DNA from: an archaeon
GTDB taxonomy: Archaea > Nanobdellota > Nanobdellia > SCGC-AAA011-G17 > GW2011-AR17
Assembly: GCA_018656555.1 (NCBI GenBank)
Contig: JABHZQ010000024.1
Location: 1-64,000, forward strand
Length of the DNA: 64,000 nt
Direction: 5' to 3'
The notes beneath the pieces were generated by a model. The model saw only the letters and a list, made by a program, of their open reading frames with translations, had not been told where the DNA came from and did not search any database. Of this stretch, positions 53,657 through 61,235 are shown in pieces; position 1 is the first letter of the stretch, and each line of letters opens with the position of its first letter. The position numbers were made by a program, and so were the translations under genes.

Positions 53657-54106
53657 ATGAAATGTCCATTTTGTCATCACACAGAAAGTAAAGTTATGGA
53701 TAAAAGGGAAACCGAAGCAGATATGGCTACAAGAAGACGTAGAGAGTGCTTAAATTGTGAAAAAAGATACACAACTTATGAAAGAATTGATGACATTCCT
53801 TTGGTAGTGATTAAGAAAAATGGGAGAAAGGAGTCCTACAGTAGAGAAAAGTTAAAAAAAGGAATGGTCCTAGCTTGTGAGAAAAGAGAGGTTGATTGCG
53901 AAAAAATAGACAGAGCAGTTGATCAAATCGAAGCAAAATTAAGAGACTATAAAACACCAGAAATTAAGTCTGAAGTTGTTGGAAAATATGTTCTAACAAA
54001 GTTAAAAGGTCTTGATAAAGTTGCCTACATTCGTTTTGCCTCAGTCCACAAAGAATTCAAAGATATTGAGGAAATGAGAGCAGAAGTAAAAAAATTGTCT
54101 AAATAG
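53657..54106 (+). CDS. nrdR: Transcriptional regulator NrdR
   Basis: Represses ribonucleotide reductase genes in response to dATP/ATP. 149 aa, normal length. N-terminal zinc ribbon CPFC...CLNC, RRRRECLNCEKRYTTYE, followed by an ATP-cone (VVIKKNGRKESYSREKLKKG). Located directly before nrdD and preceded by two NrdR-box palindromes, so it probably autoregulates the operon. NrdR is mainly bacterial and less common in archaea. Confidence 0.95.
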   Translation: MKCPFCHHTESKVMDKRETEADMATRRRRECLNCEKRYTTYERIDDIPLVVIKKNGRKESYSREKLKKGMVLACEKREVDCEKIDRAVDQIEAKLRDYKTPEIKSEVVGKYVLTKLKGLDKVAYIRFASVHKEFKDIEEMRAEVKKLSK

Positions 54107-54117
54107 GGGGGATTATT

Positions 54118-56121
54118 ATGGTTTCTCAGGTAAAAAAGAGAAATGGAACAGTAGTTTTATTTAATAAGGATAAAGTAATAAATGCAATATTCAGGGCTGC
54201 AACAGCAGTCGGTGGTAAAGACAAAGATACTGCTAGGGAACTAGCTGATGAGATTGTAAAAAAAGTTGATGAAACTTTTAATGATGAAATACCTTCTGTT
54301 GAAAATATTCAAGATATCATTGAAGATGTCCTAATTGATAATCGTCATAGTCAAACAGCAAAAGCTTACATTAGATATAGACAGAGAAGAAAAGAAGTAA
54401 GAGATGCTAAAAGAACAATTCTTGATGTTGATAAAACAATGCAAGAATACCTTGGAAGATTAGATTGGAGAGTAAATGAAAATAGTAATGTTGGATTTTC
54501 TCTTGGAGGATTAATCCTTTATGTTTCTGGTAAAATTACCGCAAACTACTGGTTAAACAATATCTATCCTCCTGAAGTTAAAGAAGCACACAATAAAGGA
54601 GACTTCCATGTTCATGATCTAAGTATGTTTTGTGGTTACTGTGCAGGTTGGTCTCTAAAACAACTTTTATTCGAAGGTTTCGGAGGAGTTGCTGGACAAT
54701 TAAAAACAGTTCCACCAAGGCACTTTGATACTGTTATTGGTCAAATGGTTAATTTCTTAGGGACAATGCAGAATGAATGGGCAGGTGCTCAAGCTCTGAG
54801 TTCAGTAGATACTTACCTAGCTCCTTATGTTAGAAGGGACAACATGAGTTATACTCAAGTGAAACAACAGATGCAAAGATTATTGTTTAACATTGCAACA
54901 CCTAGTAGATGGGGAACACAAACACCATTTATCAATTTTACATTTGATTGGGTAGTTCCAGAAGATATGAAAGATCAAGGTGTTTTGATTGGTAATGAAA
55001 CATTAAACTCTACGTATAGCGACTATCAAAAAGAAATGGACATGATTAACAGAGCTTTCTTAGAATGTATGGTAGAAGGGGATGCAGCTGGAAGAATTTT
55101 TACATTTCCAATTCCAACCTACAATATAACTAAAGATTTTGATTGGGACTCTGAAAATACTAAGTTACTATTTGATGTTACTGCAAAATATGGAATACCT
55201 TACTTCCAGAACTTTATCAACTCTAGTCTAAAACCAAGTGATGTTAGATCAATGTGTTGTAGACTTCAACTAGAAGTAAGCCAGTTAAGAAAGAAAACTG
55301 GTGGTCTATTTGGTTCTGGTGAATTAACAGGAAGTATTGGTGTTGTTACCATAAACATACCAAGATTAGCCTACCTATCCAAAACAAAAGAAGAATTATT
55401 AGATAGATTAGGAAGATTAATGGACATCGCTAAGAACTCTTTAGAAATAAAAAGGAAAGTAGTTACAAAATATATGGATTCAGGTCTACTTCCTTACTCA
55501 AAAAGATATCTTGGAAATTTGGATAATCATTTTAGTACAATAGGACTTGTTGGAATGAATGATGCTTTACTAAATTTTATTGGTAAAGACATCGCAACTG
55601 ATGAAGGAAGAACATTATCTTTAGAGATATTGGACTTCATGAGAGAAAAATTACAAAAATATCAGAAAGATAGTAACAACATTTATAACTTAGAAGCCAC
55701 ACCTGCTGAAGGTACGTCATATAGACTGGCAAGAATTGACAAACAACTATATCCGGACATAATATCTAGTGGGCAAAAGGAACCATATTACACAAATTCC
55801 ACACAATTGCCTGTAAACTATACCGACGATATTTTTGAAGCATTAGACTTACAAGACGAACTACAAGGTAAATATACTGGGGGTACAGTCTTCCATGCAT
55901 TTATTGGTGAAAAAATCAGTGATGGTGAAGCTTGTAAGGAATTAGTAAAAAAGGTAGCATACAATTATAGACTTCCTTATTTTACAATTAGTCCAACATT
56001 TAGTGTCTGTCCAACACATGGCTATTTAGCTGGAGAGCACTTTTATTGTCCAAAATGTGACGCAGAAATCGAAGCAATAAATAATAAAGAGGTGGTACAA
56101 AATGCAACGAACCAAGTGTGA
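54118..56121 (+). CDS. nrdD: Anaerobic (class III) ribonucleotide reductase, large part without glycyl-radical loop
   Basis: Reduces ribonucleoside triphosphates in strict anoxia. 667 aa: ATP-cone (1-95); catalytic barrel with GDFHVHDLS, FCGYCAGWSL, PSRWGTQTPFINFTFDW and GGLFGSGELTGSIGVVTIN. The C terminus has CPTHGYLAGEHFYCPKC, the zinc-site pattern, and then stops at 56121. The RxxGY glycyl-radical motif that normally follows is missing here and is encoded by the next, overlapping frame (56102-56287). All else looks intact. GGGGG precedes the start. Confidence 0.93.
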   Translation: MVSQVKKRNGTVVLFNKDKVINAIFRAATAVGGKDKDTARELADEIVKKVDETFNDEIPSVENIQDIIEDVLIDNRHSQTAKAYIRYRQRRKEVRDAKRTILDVDKTMQEYLGRLDWRVNENSNVGFSLGGLILYVSGKITANYWLNNIYPPEVKEAHNKGDFHVHDLSMFCGYCAGWSLKQLLFEGFGGVAGQLKTVPPRHFDTVIGQMVNFLGTMQNEWAGAQALSSVDTYLAPYVRRDNMSYTQVKQQMQRLLFNIATPSRWGTQTPFINFTFDWVVPEDMKDQGVLIGNETLNSTYSDYQKEMDMINRAFLECMVEGDAAGRIFTFPIPTYNITKDFDWDSENTKLLFDVTAKYGIPYFQNFINSSLKPSDVRSMCCRLQLEVSQLRKKTGGLFGSGELTGSIGVVTINIPRLAYLSKTKEELLDRLGRLMDIAKNSLEIKRKVVTKYMDSGLLPYSKRYLGNLDNHFSTIGLVGMNDALLNFIGKDIATDEGRTLSLEILDFMREKLQKYQKDSNNIYNLEATPAEGTSYRLARIDKQLYPDIISSGQKEPYYTNSTQLPVNYTDDIFEALDLQDELQGKYTGGTVFHAFIGEKISDGEACKELVKKVAYNYRLPYFTISPTFSVCPTHGYLAGEHFYCPKCDAEIEAINNKEVVQNATNQV

Positions 56122-56287
56122 AGTTTTTACAAGAATAGTTGGTTACATTAGACCTGTTCAAAATTGGAACAAGGGTAAAAAAGAAGAATTTGGAGATAGA
56201 GTTACTTTCAGAGAGAAAGTTAGTCTGGAAAGTGCTCAAAAAATAGAAAAATGCAAACCATTGGAGGCTTTCAACGCTCAACATTAA
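56102..56287 (+). CDS. Separate glycyl-radical subunit of class III ribonucleotide reductase
   Basis: 61 aa, MQRTKCEVFTRIVGYIRPV then NWNKGKKEEFGDRVTF: precisely the piece that is normally the C terminus of NrdD. RIVGY holds the glycine that carries the stable radical; the cysteine at residue 6 may complete the zinc site. The ATG is 20 nt inside the end of nrdD, in the +1 frame, with GAGGTG (56089-56094) 7 nt before it, so it has its own ribosome binding site. It probably docks on NrdD and is activated by NrdG. A programmed or artefactual frameshift is the alternative. Confidence 0.85.
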   Translation: MQRTKCEVFTRIVGYIRPVQNWNKGKKEEFGDRVTFREKVSLESAQKIEKCKPLEAFNAQH

Positions 56288-56940
56288 TCGACTTTCCTGG
56301 GAAAGTTGCTTGTAGTGTATTTTTTAATGGATGCAATTTTAAATGTGGTTTTTGCCACAACCCTTTTTTAATTTTTAATTGTTCTGAATTAATTAGTAAG
56401 GAAGATGTTCTTAGTTTTTTAGATAAAAGAGTTGGTTTGTTAGATGGTGTTGTGTTGAGTGGTGGGGAACCTTGTATGAGTGAAGAGATAGTTGAGTTTG
56501 CTAGGAAAGTGAAGGAGAAGGGTTTTTTGGTAAAGCTTGACACAAATGGTGCATTTCCCGAAGTATTGGAGAAAGTATTACCTTATGTTGATTATGTTGC
56601 TATGGATATTAAAGGTTCTAAAGAGAACTATTCAAAAGTTATTGGTGTTGAAATAGATATTAGTAAGATTGAGAAGAGTGTTGAGTTGGTTCAGGAGAGT
56701 GGTGTTGAGTTTGAGTTTAGGATGACTTGTTTACCCAAATTTCATGATAAATTAGAAATTTTTAAAATTGGGCAATGGTTGGAGGGATCTTCTAGATTTG
56801 TAATACAACAGTTTATTTCTAAAGAAGAATTAATAGATCCTACTCTCATTTGTACAAAAGGATTTAGAGAAGAGGAATTGAAAAATTTTCAAGAAATTCT
56901 ACAAAAGGTTATTAAAAAGGTAGATATTAGATCTAATTGA
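56251..56940 (+). CDS. nrdG: Anaerobic ribonucleotide reductase activase (radical SAM)
   Basis: 229 aa. Radical SAM enzyme that abstracts a hydrogen from the NrdD glycine. CNFKCGFCHN (CxxxCxxC) binds the 4Fe-4S cluster, LSGGEPCM is the GGE SAM motif, KLDTNGAFPE and YVAMDIKG follow. The ATG at 56251 overlaps the glycyl-radical gene by 37 nt and gives the family's usual start (MQTIGGFQRSTLIDFPGK). Completes the operon nrdR-nrdD-glycyl-radical gene-nrdG. Confidence 0.93.
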   Translation: MQTIGGFQRSTLIDFPGKVACSVFFNGCNFKCGFCHNPFLIFNCSELISKEDVLSFLDKRVGLLDGVVLSGGEPCMSEEIVEFARKVKEKGFLVKLDTNGAFPEVLEKVLPYVDYVAMDIKGSKENYSKVIGVEIDISKIEKSVELVQESGVEFEFRMTCLPKFHDKLEIFKIGQWLEGSSRFVIQQFISKEELIDPTLICTKGFREEELKNFQEILQKVIKKVDIRSN

Positions 56941-56946
56941 TTCTTA

Positions 56947-57780
56947 ATGTTTAAAAAACCCACAAAAAAACAACTGTATTATTATTATATAAAAAAGAAA
57001 CTTTCTATAAGGCAGATTGCCAAAAAATTACAAATTGGAAGTACTTCTGTTGATAGATATCTAAAAAAATATAATATTCAAACAAGGAAATCTATTGAAG
57101 GACAAAAATTAAGATTACTTAAAATTGGAAAATTTGGTGGATATTTAAATGAAAAACTTAGTGAAGAACAAAATCAGTTTGTGTTTGGTACTTTATTGGG
57201 TGATGGTACTTTAGGTATTGGAAAAAGAAACACTCAAGCAAGATTAAAAATTGAACATAGTTCTAAAGATTCTAGTTATGTTGAGTATAAAGCTCGACTA
57301 TTAGGTAATTTTGTTACAGGAGGAATAAATACCTACTCCAAATATAATAAAAAAAATGATAAGAAATATACTTGCACTTATTTTATTACAAAAACCCATC
57401 CTGAATTTACAAAAATTCATAAAATATTTTATAAAAGAAAAATTAAGGTTCTAAAAAAAGAAGTTCTTGATATTATTGGTGAATTGGGGTTAGCTATATG
57501 GATTATGGATGATGGGTATTATAACAAAAAAAGTAGATTTATAGAAATTTATACTATGAATTTTGATTATCATGAACACTTAACAATCCAAAAGTGGTTT
57601 AAGGAAAAATATAATATTTATTCCAAAATTTGTTGGCATAAACAAAGTGAAAGATTTTATTTAAGATTTAATCAGAAAGACACAGCAGTTTTAATAGAAC
57701 ATATTAAGCCATATATTGTGGCTGGTATGGAAAGAAAGATGGGTAAAGAAATTGCTGAAAAATTTGTGGCAGGGGAGTAG
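56947..57780 (+). CDS. LAGLIDADG homing endonuclease with HTH
   Basis: 277 aa. N-terminal helix-turn-helix (LSIRQIAKKLQIGSTSVDRYL), then two LAGLIDADG helices FVFGTLLGDGTLG (near residue 78) and LGLAIWIMDDGYY (near 180). Free-standing; the start lies 6 nt after the nrdG stop, so it may be read together with the nrd operon. RNR genes are known favourite insertion sites for homing elements, so it may be the remnant of an invading element; no intron or intein is visible in nrdD or nrdG. Confidence 0.88.
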   Translation: MFKKPTKKQLYYYYIKKKLSIRQIAKKLQIGSTSVDRYLKKYNIQTRKSIEGQKLRLLKIGKFGGYLNEKLSEEQNQFVFGTLLGDGTLGIGKRNTQARLKIEHSSKDSSYVEYKARLLGNFVTGGINTYSKYNKKNDKKYTCTYFITKTHPEFTKIHKIFYKRKIKVLKKEVLDIIGELGLAIWIMDDGYYNKKSRFIEIYTMNFDYHEHLTIQKWFKEKYNIYSKICWHKQSERFYLRFNQKDTAVLIEHIKPYIVAGMERKMGKEIAEKFVAGE

Positions 57781-57846
57781 TTTAGTTGTAAATCTTTCAA
57801 CAATCTCTAATTAACACTTATAAAAAGTATTTCTTAAAATTAATTC

Positions 57847-58506
57847 ATGAAAATAAAAGAGATGCACTTTTCTTGTAAACCTTCTTACAAATTAATCAAT
57901 AAAGGTTCTAAATACTTAGATACTGCTGAATTATTAGCTATTGTAATTGGAAATGGTGTGAAACATCAGAGTTCTTTGGAAATATCTCATAAACTGCTTA
58001 AAAAATATAATTTGAATGGGATTTCTCAATTGAATTTTAATGAATTAAGAAAGGAATTGGATCATGTGAAGGCTTTAAGGATATTAAGTTTGATTGAATT
58101 ATGTAAAAGATATAATAAATTGATTAGTAAAGGTTATAGTAAAGAGATTAATTCTCCTGAAGATATTTTTAATATCTATAAGTATAGGTTTGTAGATGCT
58201 AAAGAAGAACATTTTATTGTTGTTTTGTTAGATACTAAGAATAGGATTATTAAGGATAAGGAGATTAGTGTGGGTACTTTGAATGCTTGTGTTATTCATC
58301 CTAGAGAGGTGTTTAAGGAAGCTATTAAGGAAAGTGCTAATAGTATCATATTGGTGCATAATCATCCTTCTGGAGATTGTAGTCCTAGTGATGAGGATTT
58401 GGAGATTACTGAGAAGTTGAAAGAAGCTGGTGAAGTTTTAGATATTAAGTTATTGGATCATGTTATTGTTGGGAAAGAGAAGTTTTGGAGTTGGGGGGAG
58501 AGTTAA
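57847..58506 (+). CDS. radC: RadC-like JAB-domain protein
   Basis: 219 aa. N-terminal helix-hairpin-helix-like part (LDTAELLAIVIGNGV), then the JAB/MPN domain with CVIHPREVFKEAI and the metal motif HNHPSGDCSPSDED. Length is normal for RadC. Its molecular role is not firmly settled, and RadC-like genes often accompany mobile or defence genes. TATA-like CTTATAAA lies about 25 nt before the ATG. Overlaps the convergent hsdS by 4 nt. Confidence 0.9.
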   Translation: MKIKEMHFSCKPSYKLINKGSKYLDTAELLAIVIGNGVKHQSSLEISHKLLKKYNLNGISQLNFNELRKELDHVKALRILSLIELCKRYNKLISKGYSKEINSPEDIFNIYKYRFVDAKEEHFIVVLLDTKNRIIKDKEISVGTLNACVIHPREVFKEAIKESANSIILVHNHPSGDCSPSDEDLEITEKLKEAGEVLDIKLLDHVIVGKEKFWSWGES

Positions 58507-59816
58507 TTTTTAATCTTAAATGCTTCTCTTAATACAGTGGCCATCAATGCTTCAGAAATATTTTGATTTCCTTTAACCTTATTTTCTAATTGATCACAAA
58601 GATTCATCAATTTATCCACTTTATCAACAATTCTTTTTTGTTCGTTTAATGGAGGAAGTCCAACTACTAATTTTTTTAATTTGTTGATATTTACTCTTTG
58701 TTGACCAGCAGTACCAGTATATGTCGATAACCCAAATTGTATAAACTCCTCAGATTTTACAAGATAGAGTATTAATTCAGGTAAAAATAATTCATTAAAT
58801 GGCCTTAAAATAATTATTTCAGTAGTCCCTGCACCACAACCACCTTCAAGATCAGTTAGAATTGTAGATTTCCTATTTTCGAAACAGGGTGTTATTTTAG
58901 CAAACGCAACATCTCTCTCTTTAAAATGAGTAAAACCTTTTTTTATATTTTTCCATTTATTTATTTCGAATGAATGTTGGTTATTATAACCGCATTTTAT
59001 TAATCTCATAGGGATAAATGAAACATTTGATTCATCATCAACTTTATTTCTAGGATTAAATTTCACTATATCATTTAATCTAACCCAGACCCATCCGTTA
59101 GGTAATTTGTAGGGAACTTCATCTTCTTTAATTTTGGGCAAGAGTTTATCCTTTTTGATCTTCTTCTCTTTGATTAGTTTCTCCTTCTCTGCTTTTATCT
59201 TTTCAATAAGTACGGAAGCAGGCTCATCATTATTGTCTTGAGGAATAAGTTTTCCTCGAATTGCTTCTGATAGAATTGCTTGTCGGAGTTTAATTAATAA
59301 TTTATCATTTTCATATTGGATATTTATAGTTTCATTAATCTCATTATTTACTGCATTGAGTTTATTTCTAATTTCTATTTGAGTATCAAGATCTGGAAGA
59401 TCAATTTTTAATGGTAGAAACTTCTTTGGTTTTAACTCAGTTTTGATCCCACCTTTTATTTGACTATTGATTGCTGCTCTGAATGCCTCACTCTTCAGAA
59501 ACCATTTAAAATATTCAACATCGATTTTCTTTTTATCAAAGTTATATGAGGAATAATGGATAGTAGCAAGCACATCTTCATCCCCCATGTAAACTGCAAC
59601 AGCACCTTTCTCTACATTAATTCCAGAAATAACAAGGTCCCCTTTCTTTACAAAGATCATACCAGTTCTTGTTGGTTTATTGTCATTCAAATGAATCTTT
59701 CCAGAGAAGTCTATTTTTTCTAACCTTTGTAATCCAAGCTCATTTGCTTGATCTGGTTTTATCCTATCTGATCTTTCTTTCAGAAATGAACTAATTGTTA
59801 CTCTATTCCAAACCAT
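58503..59816 (-). CDS. hsdS: Type I restriction-modification specificity subunit
   Basis: 437 aa with two target-recognition domains: the first (about residues 1-160, KFLPLKIDLPDLDTQIEIRN at its conserved end), a long helical spacer with a Lys-rich stretch (200-230), and a second (about 240-400) starting at YKLPNGWVWVRL and ending PLNEQKRIVDKVDKL. The two helical spacers fix the DNA half-site spacing. Its ATG follows directly on the hsdM stop. Confidence 0.93.
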   Translation of the reverse strand: MVWNRVTISSFLKERSDRIKPDQANELGLQRLEKIDFSGKIHLNDNKPTRTGMIFVKKGDLVISGINVEKGAVAVYMGDEDVLATIHYSSYNFDKKKIDVEYFKWFLKSEAFRAAINSQIKGGIKTELKPKKFLPLKIDLPDLDTQIEIRNKLNAVNNEINETINIQYENDKLLIKLRQAILSEAIRGKLIPQDNNDEPASVLIEKIKAEKEKLIKEKKIKKDKLLPKIKEDEVPYKLPNGWVWVRLNDIVKFNPRNKVDDESNVSFIPMRLIKCGYNNQHSFEINKWKNIKKGFTHFKERDVAFAKITPCFENRKSTILTDLEGGCGAGTTEIIILRPFNELFLPELILYLVKSEEFIQFGLSTYTGTAGQQRVNINKLKKLVVGLPPLNEQKRIVDKVDKLMNLCDQLENKVKGNQNISEALMATVLREAFKIKN

Positions 59817-61235
59817 TTAGAATTCCTCTTTTATTTTACCAAGCAGTTTTTTTGTTCTATCAAGATTTGATGAAATTTTCTCCATTAATTCATCTTTAGT
59901 CATATGTTCAGTTTCATCAATATTGTTGGTGTTATTGATGTCTAGATTGTAGTTTCTTTTCTTAATTTCATCTATAGTTACTTTCCAACAATGGGGTTTA
60001 AATTCTTTTTTATTCCTATTTTCCCACCATTTTTTTTCAAGATCGAACTCTTCTATTCTAATTGGCTTTGTTTTTCCATAAGTCTTATATCCTTCTGGAA
60101 GGGGATGTTCAAAATACCAAACCTCTTTAGTTTTTTCTCCTTTATTGAAGAATAATAAATTCGTTCTAATGTTGGTATATGGATTAAAAACTCCCTTAGG
60201 TAATCTTACAATAGTATGGAGATTAAACTCTTCTAATAATTTCTCTTTAATTCTTGTTTTTACCCCTTCCCCAAATAAAAATCCATCGGGAAGAACTAAT
60301 CCACACTTTCCATCTGATTTTAATAATTTCATAATTAAAACTAAAAATAGATCTGCAGTTTCTCTAGTACGATAAGCAGAAGGAAAATTTAATTCTATTC
60401 CTGTTTCTTCTGCTCCACCAAATGGGGGATTAGTTACTACAATATCTACTTTATCGGATGGACCATAATCTACTATTGGCCTAGATAAAGAATTATCATG
60501 TCTAATACTTGGAATTTCGATATCGTGAAGAATTAAATTAGTAGTACAAAGAAGATGGGGAAGAGGTTTCTTTTCAATTCCAATTATGTTTTCTTGTAAT
60601 TGTTTTCTTTCATCAACTGATTTAATTTGTTTTTTAAGATTTTCTAAAGTACAAATAAGAAAACCTCCAGTTCCACAAGCAGGGTCTAATATTTTTTTAC
60701 CTAATTGGGGATTAACCATATCTACAATAAATTGTGTTACGGCCCTAGGTGTATAATATTCTCCAGCATTTCCTGCACTTTGTAAATCTTTTAATATTTG
60801 CTCATAGATATCATTAAACAAATGTCTATCTTCAGTTTTATTAAAATCAATATCATTTAATTTGTTAACTACTTGTCTAATTAATGTTCCAGTCTTCATA
60901 TAGTTATAATTATCAGAAAACAATTCTTTTACTAAAAAACTCTTAGGGTCATTATCAACAGAAAGTTCTTCAAACTTTTTAAACATTTTTCCTATAAATC
61001 CTAATAACTCCTCTCCAGTTATCCCTTCTTTATCTGCTGCCCAATTTCTCCATCTAAACTTTTCTGGAATAGGTGATTTATAATTATTCTCTAATTCCCA
61101 TTCTTTTTCTTTATCATCGAATACTTTAAGAAAAATCATCCAAGTTATTTGAGATATTCTTTGAGCATCCCCATCTACTCCTGGATCTTTACGCATAATA
61201 TCTTGAATTGATTTAATTATTGTTGAAAGAGCCAA
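59817..61235 (-). CDS. hsdM: Type I restriction-modification DNA methyltransferase subunit
   Basis: 472 aa. Adds N6-methyl-adenine. N-terminal HsdM helical domain, then SAM motif I DPACGTGGF and catalytic NPPF (VVTNPPFG), plus GLVLPDGFLFGEG. The TTG at 61235 is taken as start because a perfect AGGAGGTG (61242-61249) lies 6 nt before it; the longer in-frame ATG version (61307) has no such site and would run deeper into hsdR. Overlaps hsdR by 23 nt, so the subunits are co-translated. Confidence 0.92.
   Translation of the reverse strand: MALSTIIKSIQDIMRKDPGVDGDAQRISQITWMIFLKVFDDKEKEWELENNYKSPIPEKFRWRNWAADKEGITGEELLGFIGKMFKKFEELSVDNDPKSFLVKELFSDNYNYMKTGTLIRQVVNKLNDIDFNKTEDRHLFNDIYEQILKDLQSAGNAGEYYTPRAVTQFIVDMVNPQLGKKILDPACGTGGFLICTLENLKKQIKSVDERKQLQENIIGIEKKPLPHLLCTTNLILHDIEIPSIRHDNSLSRPIVDYGPSDKVDIVVTNPPFGGAEETGIELNFPSAYRTRETADLFLVLIMKLLKSDGKCGLVLPDGFLFGEGVKTRIKEKLLEEFNLHTIVRLPKGVFNPYTNIRTNLLFFNKGEKTKEVWYFEHPLPEGYKTYGKTKPIRIEEFDLEKKWWENRNKKEFKPHCWKVTIDEIKKRNYNLDINNTNNIDETEHMTKDELMEKISSNLDRTKKLLGKIKEEF

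Noticed and set aside
54118-56121. Intein or intron in nrdD or nrdJ
   Set aside because: Motif order and lengths are continuous; no extra block in either protein, despite the nearby homing endonuclease.
56095-56125. Sequencing frameshift as the sole cause of the split NrdD
   Set aside because: Not excluded, but the separate ATG with a good ribosome site at proper distance makes a real split more likely.
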